From: Qipengyuania pelagi
GTDB lineage: Bacteria; Pseudomonadota; Alphaproteobacteria; Sphingomonadales; Sphingomonadaceae
Length of the DNA: 64,000 bases
Direction of reading: 5' to 3'
Assembly: GCF_009827295.1 (NCBI RefSeq)
Contig: NZ_WTYD01000001.1
Span: forward strand, 310,001 to 374,000
Numbering within the stretch: position 1 is the stretch's first letter; each line of letters begins with the position of its first letter. Below, piece after piece: positions 1 through 11,034 of this stretch. The translations under genes and the position numbers were made by a program. Below the pieces are notes generated by a model. The model worked only from the letters and a program-made list of their open reading frames with translations. It was not told the DNA's origin and searched no databases.

Positions 1-349
1 CTTCGTCGCGGTGCTCGCCGGGTGGATCACCACCGAGGTCGGCCGTCAGCCTTACGTGATCTACAATCTCTTACGCACCGAAGATGCCGCCAGCCCGCTC
101 GCCGCGCCCGCAGTGGGCGCTTCGCTGGTCGCCTTCGTCGTGGTCTATTTCTTCGTCTTCGGCGCGGGCGTCTGGTACATCCTCCATCTGATGCGCAAGG
201 CGCCCCATGCGGGCGAATACGGGGTCAAGCGCGGCGACAAGGGCCCGATCCGTACGGCCGGTATCACGCCCGGTCTGACGCAGGACCCGTCTGACGAGAC
301 CACCAAGGACCTGTCCGGCAGCAAGCAGGAACCGGAGGAGCGGCCATGA
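1..349 (+). CDS. cydA: cytochrome bd ubiquinol oxidase subunit I, C-terminal part (cut by window edge)
   Basis: Only the last 115 or so residues are present; the reading frame is open from base 2 and ends with TGA at 347-349. The fragment contains GWITTEVGRQPYVIY followed by LLRTEDAASP, the conserved C-terminal segment of CydA/CioA, then one long membrane helix and a polar tail. CydA carries the haems and the quinol-oxidising loop of the bd-type terminal oxidase in the inner membrane, but those parts lie outside the window. Its stop overlaps the start of cydB by four bases (ATGA), so the two are translationally coupled. Confidence 0.95.
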   Translation, partial: FVAVLAGWITTEVGRQPYVIYNLLRTEDAASPLAAPAVGASLVAFVVVYFFVFGAGVWYILHLMRKAPHAGEYGVKRGDKGPIRTAGITPGLTQDPSDETTKDLSGSKQEPEERP

Positions 350-1347
350 CCATGGACCTCACCACCGTCTGGGCGTTCATAATCGCCTTCGCAGTGTTCG
401 CCTATGTGGTGATGGACGGCTTCGATCTCGGCATCGGCATCCTGTTCCCGACCTTCGAGGTCGGGCCGGAACGGGACCGGGCAATGAATTCGATCGCGCC
501 GGTCTGGGACGGGAACGAGACCTGGCTGGTGCTGGGCGGAGGCGGATTGTTCGCGGCCTTTCCGCTGGCCTATGCGGTGATCCTGCCCGCGACCTATCCT
601 TTGATAATCGCCATGCTGCTCGGCCTCGTCTTTCGCGGCGTCGCGTTCGAATATCGCTGGCGCGATCCGTCGCACCGCAAATTGTGGGACGTGGCCTTTA
701 CGGGCGGCAGCCTCGTCGCGGCGATGGCGCAGGGGATGACCTTGGGCGCGCTGTTGCAGGGGATCGAAGTGGTCGATCGCGCCTATGCGGGCAGCTGGTG
801 GGACTGGCTGACGCCCTACACGCTGCTGACGGGTCTCGGCACCGTGGCGGGCTATGCCTTGTTGGGCGCGACCTGGCTGGTGTGGAAACTCGACGGTGAG
901 AGCCAAAATCATGCGCGCAAATTGGGCAAGCGCGCGGCCTGGGCGACATTCGTGCTGATGGGGGCGGTGAGCCTCTACAACGTTTTCCTCAATGCCGAAT
1001 ATGCCGAACGCTGGCTGACCGCGCCGGAAATCTATTACGCCGCGCCCGTCCCGATCCTCACCGGTCTGATCGCGCTGGCGCTGTTACGTGCGCTGTCGGT
1101 CGAGCGGCATTCGAAGCCCTTCTGGCTCAGCCTTGCGCTGTTCTTCTTCGGCATGGCGGGGCTGGGCGTGACGATCTGGCCCTATGTCATTCCGCCGGAC
1201 GTCACGATCTGGGACGCCGCCGCGCCCGAACGCAGCCAGATCTTCATGCTGGTGGGCGTCGCCATCACCATGCCGCTGATCCTCGCCTACACCGCCTGGG
1301 CCTATTACGTGTTCCGCGGCAAGGTCGGGCATGAGGGGTATCACTAA
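346..1347 (+). CDS. cydB: cytochrome bd ubiquinol oxidase subunit II
   Basis: This 333-residue, strongly hydrophobic protein has the CydB signatures MDGFDLGIG (residues 23-31) and WDGNETWLV (54-62) near the N-terminus. CydB is the haem-poor partner subunit that stabilises the bd oxidase, which reduces O2 with quinol. The length is normal for the family. ATG 346 overlaps the cydA stop, and the TAA at 1345-1347 overlaps the ATG of the next small gene, giving a tight three-gene operon. The DUF2474 partner suggests the cyanide-insensitive (Cio) branch; that is an inference from gene context. Confidence 0.96.
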   Translation: MTMDLTTVWAFIIAFAVFAYVVMDGFDLGIGILFPTFEVGPERDRAMNSIAPVWDGNETWLVLGGGGLFAAFPLAYAVILPATYPLIIAMLLGLVFRGVAFEYRWRDPSHRKLWDVAFTGGSLVAAMAQGMTLGALLQGIEVVDRAYAGSWWDWLTPYTLLTGLGTVAGYALLGATWLVWKLDGESQNHARKLGKRAAWATFVLMGAVSLYNVFLNAEYAERWLTAPEIYYAAPVPILTGLIALALLRALSVERHSKPFWLSLALFFFGMAGLGVTIWPYVIPPDVTIWDAAAPERSQIFMLVGVAITMPLILAYTAWAYYVFRGKVGHEGYH

Positions 1348-1559
1348 TGCGCTCAAGCAGCGGAGCGGTAGCGCGAACAAAGGCTCGCTCAAGCAGCGAA
1401 GCGGTAGCGCGAACAAAGGCTCGCTCGAGCAGTGACGCGGAACCGAGCGAGGAAAAACCCCTCTGGCAACGCCTCGGCTGGATGGCGGCTATCTGGGCGG
1501 GCAGCGTCGCCGTGTTGGGCGCGGTCGCGATGGTGATCCGCTGGTGGCTGGGGGTCTAG
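1347..1559 (+). CDS. DUF2474 small membrane subunit of bd oxidase, with repeated N-terminal extension
   Basis: The protein has 70 residues. The last 35 or so ([18 protein letters not shown] onward) look like DUF2474, a one-helix protein found after cydAB/cioAB and thought to be an accessory subunit. The first 35 residues are unusual: a 12-residue unit [12 protein letters not shown] is repeated as [12 protein letters not shown] and then in part as RSSSDA. At the DNA level this is a 36-bp tandem repeat. ATG 1347 overlaps the cydB stop (TAATG), which argues the whole ORF is translated, although DUF2474 proteins are usually only about 40 residues long. The extension looks like an in-frame repeat insertion. 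Confidence 0.75.
   Translation: MRSSSGAVARTKARSSSEAVARTKARSSSDAEPSEEKPLWQRLGWMAAIWAGSVAVLGAVAMVIRWWLGV
1350..1437. repeat. 36-bp in-frame tandem repeat at the start of the DUF2474 gene
   Basis: Two almost identical 36-bp copies lie at 1350-1385 and 1386-1421; they differ by G versus A in GCGGAGCGG/GCGAAGCGG. A third partial copy starts at 1422. The 12-codon period keeps the frame open. The core AAGCAGCGAAGCGGTA also occurs, inverted, downstream of the tRNA-Ser gene near 57905-57920, which suggests a dispersed repeat family. Confidence 0.85.
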
Positions 1560-1598
1560 CCTCGCCGGAGAATCGGCTGACGCGGCACTGAGCCGCCC

Positions 1599-1692
1599 CT
1601 GGATCGCCAAGGGGCTACGCCCCTCGCGATGACGAGGAGAAGCTCCCTACCATCCTCGTCATTGCGAGGAGCGAAGCGACGAAGCAATCCAG
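1599..1692. repeat. imperfect inverted repeat (dispersed GAGCGAAGCGACGAAGCAATCC type) between convergent genes
   Basis: A left arm at 1599-1638 (starting CTGGATCGCC, ending GATGACGAGGA) is the imperfect reverse complement of a right arm at 1653-1692 (starting TCCTCGTCATTGCG, ending AAGCAATCCAG). The right arm has the look of a repeat that is scattered between genes in many bacterial genomes. The element fills the gap between the convergent cyd operon and the abgT-like gene, where a transcript hairpin could act as a two-way terminator. The repeat family is known to me only by resemblance. Confidence 0.75.
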
Positions 1693-1719
1693 AGCGCCGC
1701 CGTGCCGCTCGTCAACCGC

Positions 1720-3327
<1,608 letters not shown>

Positions 3328-3513
3328 GGTCACTCCGGTCGATGCCCCGAAAAGTCAGGGCAGGGGCGGGAGGCGCCTAGGCGCGCGGTCTCGAAGCGCA
3401 GCCGGTAGCGGCCACTCGCATAGAGGAGCAAGCCGCAAGTGAACCTGCGGTGGACGATGGGGCGAAACCTCGTGCTTCAAGGAACCGGCAGCCGCGCCGC
3501 CCATTCCCCTTCC

Positions 3514-3699
3514 ATGATAAAACTCGCGATCCTCTGCCTCGTCATCGCCGCCGTCGCGGCCATTCTCGGTTTCGGGGGCCTCGCCGGGACGATGGTGGAT
3601 GTCGCCATCGTGCTTGCCGTCATCGCGACGGTGCTTTTCGTCGTCTTCCTGGTGCTCGGGATCATGGCGGGCAGGAAGGTGAAGAACACCTTCAAATAA
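3514..3699 (+). CDS. DUF1328 small membrane protein
   Basis: This is a 61-residue protein starting MIKLAILCLVIAAVAAILGF. It has two transmembrane helices and a basic end (AGRKVKNTFK), matching the DUF1328 (YtjA-like) family. ATG 3514 is chosen because family members begin immediately before the first helix; the frame is open further upstream to 3439 but those residues are not family-like. There is no obvious Shine-Dalgarno. The function is unknown; related proteins are often stress or stationary-phase induced. The 180-base gap on its left, up to the abgT-like gene, shows no other feature. Confidence 0.8.
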   Translation: MIKLAILCLVIAAVAAILGFGGLAGTMVDVAIVLAVIATVLFVVFLVLGIMAGRKVKNTFK

Positions 3700-3714
3700 G
3701 CCCAAGCACCACGA

Positions 3715-4395
3715 TCACCGTCCGCGCAGGAACATGTTGATCGTCAGGCGCGCATCGGCCGGATCGTCGGTGAGCGCTGCGGGATCGGGTATGACGCCCG
3801 AATGCAGCAGCTTCCCGCGATAGAGGATCAGCCGGTCCGGCCGCGCCTCGACCTCGCCGATCAATTCGTAGCGATCGCTGTCCCCGTAATGATAGCGCGG
3901 CGGGGGCATCCCGTATGCGCGCTCGTCCTCGGCCAACGCAGCGTTGTAAGCATCCTCGCGCTCCGGCGTGATTGTCTCGAACCCGGTTCGGCGATGGCGA
4001 TAGAAGGCGGTCCCGCCGCTCTCCGGCCCGAGAAGATAATGCATGATCGCCACGATCTCGCCGCTGGCGTGGTCGTAATGCGGGATGCGCTGGAGCGGGC
4101 TCAGCTTTGCCTCGGGCAGCGTGACGATCGAGAAGGTCGATACGTCGAGGCTGATCCCCTGCCGAAACCCGAACACCTGCTGGAGCGCGGAGAACATCAG
4201 GTCGCGATTGCGGTCGAGATAATCCGGCTCGCACCACGCCCTGATGCCGGGATAGCTGGCACCCCCGTCCTGATACTCCGCCGCGCGCCCGCGAGCGAGC
4301 AGCTCTTCCGCTCTGCCGCTGAAGCCATCGATCTGCACCACCGGCTGCTTCTCCTGCCCGAAGCGGTGGACGGTGACGTGCGGTGTTTCCGGCAT
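3715..4395 (-). CDS. DUF6445 family protein, 2-oxoglutarate/Fe(II) dioxygenase-like
   Basis: This 226-residue soluble protein has a likely Fe(II)/2OG dioxygenase core: an H106-x-D108 pair in RIPHYDHASG, a distal His198 in KLLHSGVIPD and Arg216 in RLTINMFL, in the order and spacing expected of the double-stranded beta-helix site. It resembles DUF6445 proteins of Sphingomonadales and Caulobacterales, which often occur near TonB receptors and tryptophan-halogenase-like genes, but none of those is adjacent here. The start ATG 4395 lies just upstream of the thiC riboswitch on the opposite strand, so the two genes are divergent. The substrate is unknown. Confidence 0.7.
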   Translation of the reverse strand: MPETPHVTVHRFGQEKQPVVQIDGFSGRAEELLARGRAAEYQDGGASYPGIRAWCEPDYLDRNRDLMFSALQQVFGFRQGISLDVSTFSIVTLPEAKLSPLQRIPHYDHASGEIVAIMHYLLGPESGGTAFYRHRRTGFETITPEREDAYNAALAEDERAYGMPPPRYHYGDSDRYELIGEVEARPDRLILYRGKLLHSGVIPDPAALTDDPADARLTINMFLRGR

Positions 4396-4433
4396 GGCTG
4401 GACTATGCCTGTCGTCGCGCCTAGTGTCGAGCC

Positions 4434-6462
<2,029 letters not shown>

Positions 6463-6464
<2 letters not shown>

Positions 6465-6494
6465 AAAAGGGCGGCCATTGAGCCGCCCTTTTTT
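6463..6494 (+). terminator. rho-independent terminator after thiC
   Basis: A perfect 7-bp stem GGGCGGC (6469-6475) / GCCGCCC (6482-6488) with a six-base loop is followed by six T residues; an A-run on the left makes it usable in both directions. It begins within the thiC stop codon. It also marks the left edge of the AT-rich segment. Confidence 0.93.
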
Positions 6495-6746
6495 CCACAT
6501 TTGTCTATCTAGGCTCTTTGCCTAGCTTGGTCAGAAGATCTGCCTGAAGCGGTCCATCGATCATGGGTATGGAATTCGACACCCATAATCCGAGCCATTC
6601 TGCTGGTGGATTCGCTTGCTTTCCACTCTGTACGCCCGGAGTTTTTATCGGTTTTAGCCATACTCGATCTCCCCATGGTTTGCTGTGAGCTCCGTTTAAG
6701 CTTACCAAAATCAGAAGCGCAATGATCTAGGGATTGGAGGCACCAT
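6495..6746. other. AT-rich upstream region of the dCTP deaminase gene
   Basis: These 250 bases are visibly poorer in G+C than the flanks and belong with the gene downstream. GGAGG at 6736-6740 is the ribosome site of that gene. A minus-strand frame (6505-6708, 67 codons) is open but would need a TTG start and has no ribosome site; it could be a gene relic. No clear promoter hexamers, repeats or attachment site could be fixed. Confidence 0.5.
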
Positions 6747-8294
6747 ATGTCCGACCAGCTGCGTCTTTTGAGTCACCCTGAGCTCGTCATCGGTTTAGCC
6801 GGTCCCATTGGTATCGACATTGAGCAAATGGCTAACGAAGTGGGTAGGGCTCTTGAGCAAGTCGGCTACGATCATCGTACCATTCGTGTTACCGATTTGA
6901 TGATGCGCTACGAAGCATCAGGCGTCGAAAAAAACGGCGATGATTTTTTCGCCAATATGAACTTCAAAATGGACTACGCGAACAAGCTTTGCGAGCTAGC
7001 CGGAACACCTGACGCTCTTGTTCGCCTTATGATCGCCGGTATCAGAGAGCATCGTCAGGCACTTCTCGCCGATCTTAATAGCGATGCCGAAGTTTTAGCC
7101 GAAACAGCGTTTATAATTCGCCAACTTAAAAGGCCGGAAGAGGTCGATTCTCTAAGACGGATCTATGGGAAACGATTTATTCTGATATCGGGTTACGGAA
7201 GTGAAGAGCATCGCTTTGAGCGGGTAAAGGAGAAGGGTAAGGAAAGTTTACCGCTCTCGACCGCACTGCCTGAGATTATTGAGCAAGCATGGAAGCTGTT
7301 GCTTCGAGACCAAAATGAAGGACAGGCCAGTCACGTGCAACATCTCCGAGACACATTTCATTTAGCTGATGTGTTTGTTGATGGGATAAATCGAGACCAG
7401 ATGCGATCCGGTCTTGAGAGGTTTATTCAAGCCTTTTTTGGTCGTGTGGATATAGGTCCGACCAAAACGGAATATGGCATGTATGCAGCGAAAGCCGCCT
7501 CACTGAGATCGACTGATCTTTCACGCCAAGTCGGTTCTGCTATTTTCACTGCTGATGGAGAGATAGTTTCGCAAGGCTGCAACGAGGTTCCTCGCGCATT
7601 TGGCGGTACATATTGGTCAGGCGAAGAGCCGGATTTCCGTGATGTAAGGTTGGGTCACGATCCAAATGACATCTTGAAGAAGGACGTAATTCGTGACCTT
7701 CTGGAGCGCCTTTCAAATGCCAAACTACTTTCGGTTGATGGAACCGACGATGTTTCTTCCGACACCTTCGTTGAGACCCTACTTGGGCGCGGAGAATCCG
7801 ATGTCCCGCACAAAGGTTGCCTAAAGGAATCTCAGGTTAGCGACTTAACCGAATACGGACGTGTCGTTCATGCGGAAATGGTCTCCATCTGTGACGCCGC
7901 CCGCCTAGGTAAACGCATTAAGGACTGCACCCTTTATGTAACAACATTCCCCTGCCACAATTGCACAAAACATATAATTGCTTCGGGAATTCATAGGGTT
8001 CACTTTCTCGAACCTTATCCAAAAAGTCGAGCTAAGCAGCTGCACTCAAATGAGATTGAGATCGAGAAAGTAAGTTCAAATAAAGTAAGCTTCATTCCAT
8101 TCTTAGGTATATCTCCATTCCGTTACAGAGATATTTTTGAGAAAGGTTCTAGAAAAACTGGCGGGAGAGCTAGAGCTTGGTATTCAAAAGAAGACGAGCC
8201 TCAACCTCTTATTCCCAACGCGCTACCTAAATATGTTCAATTAGAAGAAATTGAGTTGGATCGTATCAGGGGCGAATTTACCCTGGCCAGATAA
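6747..8294 (+). CDS. anti-phage dCTP deaminase (P-loop domain plus deaminase)
   Basis: This is a 515-residue two-domain protein. Residues 12-190 form a kinase-like P-loop domain with a degenerate Walker A, GLAGPIGID (16-24), lacking the usual GK[ST]. Residues 240-420 form a zinc cytidine/deoxycytidylate deaminase with His375-Ala-Glu377 and Pro402-Cys403-x2-Cys406. This architecture is that of the anti-phage dCTP deaminases, which destroy the dCTP pool on infection and starve phage replication. The segment is AT-rich (one line around 8041-8100 is about 33% G+C) and its codon use differs from its neighbours, which points to horizontal transfer. GGAGG lies six bases before ATG 6747. No partner gene is present, consistent with a single-gene system. 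Confidence 0.85.
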   Translation: MSDQLRLLSHPELVIGLAGPIGIDIEQMANEVGRALEQVGYDHRTIRVTDLMMRYEASGVEKNGDDFFANMNFKMDYANKLCELAGTPDALVRLMIAGIREHRQALLADLNSDAEVLAETAFIIRQLKRPEEVDSLRRIYGKRFILISGYGSEEHRFERVKEKGKESLPLSTALPEIIEQAWKLLLRDQNEGQASHVQHLRDTFHLADVFVDGINRDQMRSGLERFIQAFFGRVDIGPTKTEYGMYAAKAASLRSTDLSRQVGSAIFTADGEIVSQGCNEVPRAFGGTYWSGEEPDFRDVRLGHDPNDILKKDVIRDLLERLSNAKLLSVDGTDDVSSDTFVETLLGRGESDVPHKGCLKESQVSDLTEYGRVVHAEMVSICDAARLGKRIKDCTLYVTTFPCHNCTKHIIASGIHRVHFLEPYPKSRAKQLHSNEIEIEKVSSNKVSFIPFLGISPFRYRDIFEKGSRKTGGRARAWYSKEDEPQPLIPNALPKYVQLEEIELDRIRGEFTLAR

Positions 8295-8302
8295 AATCTT
8301 AT

Positions 8303-8907
8303 TCATTTCTTTCGAGAGTGTTCCCATAAAACCCGTTCCAGCGCCTGCAGGAAGTTCGACCTATCCGCCTTCCCGAACGGCGGGGGTCCACCGCCAACCC
8401 CATCCATCCCGGCGCGCAGGTCTTCCATGATTGCGCGGGTGGCGAGGGCGGTGCCGATGCTGGCGGCGTCGAAGGGTTTGCCGTCGTGGCGCAGGACCGT
8501 TGCACCCGCGTTGCAGCAGCGTTCCGCCAGCAGGATGTCGGCGGTGATCACCACGCTGCGCGGGCCTGCGTTCTCCGCGATCCAGTCGTCCGCTGCGTCG
8601 TATTTTGGACCCTCAGACGCCGGGCGCTGGGCGTCCGCCCAGCTTTGCTTTCGGCCTAACCGGTCGGCGGGCGGTCGCCCTTGCGGGTCGCCCAAAGAGA
8701 TATGGGGCGACCCGTAACCGTCGCCCACCACTACGCGCTTGACCCGCTCGTTCACCGGCACGCGGAAGGGGCTGTTGCTGACCACGCGGACCTGTACATT
8801 GTGAGGGGCGCGCCATATCGCTCGGCCACGCGGTAGATTTCCTCCTTCACCGGGCAGGCATCGGCGTCGACAAGGATGGTTGCGGCTGGCGTGTCGGGCT
8901 GCGTCAT
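8303..8907 (-). pseudogene. YaiI/YqxD family (DUF188) gene broken by a frameshift and a palindromic insertion
   Basis: ATG 8907 opens MTQPDTPAATILVDADACPV and continues to VAERYGAP, the DUF188 N-terminus. Near 8804-8806, next to a run of four C, the frame shifts; the rest (VVSNSPFRVP, VVVGDGY, DAADDWIAE, SVVITADILLAERC, GGPPPFGKADRSNFLQALE) continues in another frame to TGA 8303-8305. A single missing base would explain it. Between VVVGDGY and DAADDW lies a 38-residue insertion absent from normal family members (see 8600-8713). Family members are about 150 residues and of unknown, probably nuclease-related, function. It is either a true pseudogene or a sequencing error in the C-run. Confidence 0.82.
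8600..8713. mobile_element. 114-bp in-frame palindromic element inserted in the DUF188 gene
   Basis: The insertion is exactly 38 codons long and is flanked by the 4-bp direct repeat CGTA (8599-8602 and 8713-8716), like a target duplication. It holds two perfect hairpins: CGGGTCGCCC (8684-8693) / GGGCGACCCG (8705-8714), and GCTGGGC (8626-8632) / GCCCAGC (8637-8643). It adds 38 residues between conserved blocks without a stop codon. In size, hairpins and frame-keeping it recalls the Rickettsia palindromic elements, but the sequence family was not identified and no second copy was noticed in this window. Confidence 0.65.
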
Positions 8908-9013
8908 GGCGCGGGTGCTAGCCGCTCGGGCGCGGCTGCGTAAACAATTCTCCCCGATCCGCGCCGTTTGCGCCGGGTGGTTTCCCCGAGCCGTTCGACA
9001 GCACGCCGCGCCC

Positions 9014-9038
9014 GGAACGGCCCTTTGTCCAGCCGGTT
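9014..9038 (+). promoter_or_regulatory. possible EcfG-type promoter upstream of hpf
   Basis: GGAAC at 9014-9018 and GGTT at 9035-9038 are separated by 16 bases, close to the alphaproteobacterial general-stress consensus GGAAC-N16/17-CGTT with one mismatch in the -10 box. It sits about 43 bases before the HPF start. This is a pattern match only. Confidence 0.4.
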
Positions 9039-9080
9039 GAATCGACAGGACTTCAAGTGAGAGAGAAAGGGTCTGATACC

Positions 9081-9425
9081 ATGCAAGTGCAATTCAATTC
9101 CGATAGTTCGGTGATGGGCACGGAAAACGTCGCCGAGCGGATCGAGGCGGCGGTGCGCGAGAAGCTCGCGCGATTCGAAAGCAAGCTGACGCGGATCGAA
9201 ATCCATGTCCGCGACGAGAACGGCGCCAAGCACGGGGCGGACGACAAGGCCTGCACGATCGAAGCGCGGATCAGCGGCGGCAAGCCGATCGGGGTGACGG
9301 GCAAGTCGGACACGGTCGACGGCGCGGCGCGCAAGGCGGCGAATACGCTCGCTCAGCGGCTGGAACGCCATCTCGGCAAGGCGGACAAGCACCGTCACGA
9401 TCCCTCGCCCGAAAAGGTGATGTGA
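9081..9425 (+). CDS. HPF/RaiA family ribosome-associated protein
   Basis: This 114-residue protein beginning MQVQFNSDSS has the sigma-54-modulation/HPF fold pattern: ERIEAAVREKLARFESKLTR, then IEIHVRDENG and CTIEARISGG, ending in a helix with many basic residues. Such proteins bind the 30S subunit and hibernate ribosomes in starvation. It is the short form without the long-HPF dimerisation domain. ATG 9081 is preferred over a GTG eight codons earlier (9057) because the fold begins there and AAGG lies about ten bases upstream. Confidence 0.8.
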   Translation: MQVQFNSDSSVMGTENVAERIEAAVREKLARFESKLTRIEIHVRDENGAKHGADDKACTIEARISGGKPIGVTGKSDTVDGAARKAANTLAQRLERHLGKADKHRHDPSPEKVM

Positions 9426-9602
9426 GGCACTGAAGGTGAGCGCGGACGCTCTACCCAGCGCGCCGCATTTTCGCCTTTATTGGAACGATGGTCCGCCGCG
9501 TTCGTAGGTGATGCGAAGGCCCTTGGGGACGAGGGGTCGCCAATCGTTCGTCCCCGGCGCCAATGCCTATCCCGGCCGAACTTCATCTGAAGGAAACGAC
9601 AT

Positions 9603-10190
9603 ATGAAAAAGCTGTCCATCGCTCTCGCCTCTGCCGCCACGCTCGCGCTTGCCGCCTGCGGCTCGCCCGCCGAGGAAGACACCACTGTGACGACCGAAGA
9701 TTCCATGATGGCCGATCAGATGGCCAATGACGACATGGCCGCAGGAACCGTCGTAGAAGTCGCGCAGGGCAACCCCGATTTCTCGACGCTGGTTTCGGCC
9801 GTGACCTCCGCCGATCTCGGCGCGACGCTTTCGGGCACGGGCCCGTATACGGTGTTCGCTCCGACCAACGCGGCGTTCGAAAAGGTCCCGCAGGCGACGC
9901 GTGACGAGCTGATGAGCCCGGCGGGCCAGCAGGATCTGGCGAACATCCTCACCTATCACGTGGTGGAAGGTAACGTCGATGCAGCGACGCTCGCTCAGGC
10001 GATCCAGGATGCAGGAGCCGATGGCTACACGATCACCACCGTCAATGGCGGCACACTGACGGCCATGATGGACGGCGACAATGTCGTCCTGCGCGATGCC
10101 GCCGGTAACACCGCGACCGTGACGCAGACCGATGTGGAAGCCTCCAATGGCGTGATCCATGCGATCGACACGGTGCTGATGCCCGCCTAA
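9603..10190 (+). CDS. fasciclin (FAS1) domain lipoprotein
   Basis: This 195-residue lipoprotein has signal peptide MKKLSIALASAATLALAAC with the lipobox Cys at 19. After a short acidic linker rich in Met, Asp and Thr comes one FAS1 domain with the H1 motif GPYTVFAPTNAAFEKVP and the H2-like end TQTDVEASNGVIHAIDTVL. FAS1 domains mediate adhesion and surface interactions. GAAGGA lies upstream and a terminator follows, so it is transcribed alone. The 177 bases on its left (9426-9602) show no other feature. Confidence 0.92.
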   Translation: MKKLSIALASAATLALAACGSPAEEDTTVTTEDSMMADQMANDDMAAGTVVEVAQGNPDFSTLVSAVTSADLGATLSGTGPYTVFAPTNAAFEKVPQATRDELMSPAGQQDLANILTYHVVEGNVDAATLAQAIQDAGADGYTITTVNGGTLTAMMDGDNVVLRDAAGNTATVTQTDVEASNGVIHAIDTVLMPA

Positions 10191-10217
10191 TCGCGAGAGC
10201 ATCGGTTCAGAAAGAAA

Positions 10218-10244
10218 GGCGGTCCCCAACGGGGCCGCCTTTTT
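10218..10244 (+). terminator. terminator after the fasciclin gene
   Basis: A GC stem GGCGG-T-CCCC / GGGGCCGCC with an AAC loop and one bulged T is followed by five T residues, then GTTTT. It lies 28 bases after the stop. Confidence 0.9.
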
Positions 10245-10295
10245 GTTTTGGCATCCAGCGTAGGCAAGCGGCACTTCGCTGCCGCGATACCGACC

Positions 10296-10919
10296 TTATT
10301 GCGAGGGAGGGGGAAGGGTCACCGGGACGGGCAGATCGAGCGGTTGGACCTCCTGCGGCCCGATCGCGCTGGGCGCGGGCTCGTTGACTGGCAGCTGAGC
10401 CGCAGGAGCCACGTCTTCCATTCCGCCAGCTTTCGAGGCGGCCACCGAGCGCGTATTGTCAGGGGTGTTGCGAATGACCGTCACGCCATATTCGCGGCTC
10501 TCATACGCATTGCCGCCCGCCCGGCGCCATTCGCGGTCGGCAAATCGAGGGTCCGGCTGCCAATCGTCGCTCGAGAGCGCGGCCATGTCCTGTTCCCAAG
10601 CGCGATCCTCGGCAGCGAGCGCCGCATCATAGGCGGAATAGCGACGGTTGCGATATAGTCCGCGTTCGCGCAATTCGCCCACTTCGAAATGACCCTCGGG
10701 CGTTTCGATGGCATAATGATCGGGCGGGCGTTCGTCCGTCCGGGCCAAATTCGGCCGGTCGTAATCGGCCTGAAAATCATACTGCGGACGCTCGCCGCCG
10801 ACACTCGCATGGCGAATGATTCCGGTCTCGCCAATCTGTGCTCCGATGACCGCGCCGCCGGTAGCGCCGCCAAGGGCGATGACGGCTGCGGCCAGAGCAA
10901 GGCGAGGCGCGATCTGCAT
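10296..10919 (-). CDS. hypothetical membrane-anchored or exported protein
   Basis: This 207-residue protein from ATG 10919 begins MQIAPRLALAAAVIALGGATGG, an uncleaved anchor or signal peptide with a glycine-rich end. The remainder is polar, rich in Arg, Tyr, Glu and Pro (RPQYDFQADYDRP, REYGVTVIRNTP), and ends in a proline-rich tail. I do not recognise the family. The frame is open upstream to 10994, but those residues overlap the divergent neighbour's upstream region and are not signal-like. It is transcribed away from the lipoprotein gene at 11035. Confidence 0.6.
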   Translation of the reverse strand: MQIAPRLALAAAVIALGGATGGAVIGAQIGETGIIRHASVGGERPQYDFQADYDRPNLARTDERPPDHYAIETPEGHFEVGELRERGLYRNRRYSAYDAALAAEDRAWEQDMAALSSDDWQPDPRFADREWRRAGGNAYESREYGVTVIRNTPDNTRSVAASKAGGMEDVAPAAQLPVNEPAPSAIGPQEVQPLDLPVPVTLPPPSQ

Positions 10920-11034
10920 GACCGGACTAACGCGCCAGCACACCCCGCGTTCCAAGGGGGCGCCACCATTGAAGCGAGTGACGCTTTGCCGCATACGCCC
11001 TTTGTCCAGGCAGGCCGTCCCGGCAGGAGTGATG

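Noticed and set aside
6505..6708. 67-codon minus-strand ORF before the dCTP deaminase gene, possible partner gene
   Set aside because: It needs a TTG start, has no ribosome site and no recognised family; kept only as a note in the upstream-region entry.
9485..9510. EcfG promoter (GGAAC ... CGTT) before the fasciclin gene
   Set aside because: The boxes are only 12 bases apart, too close for the known spacing of 16-17.
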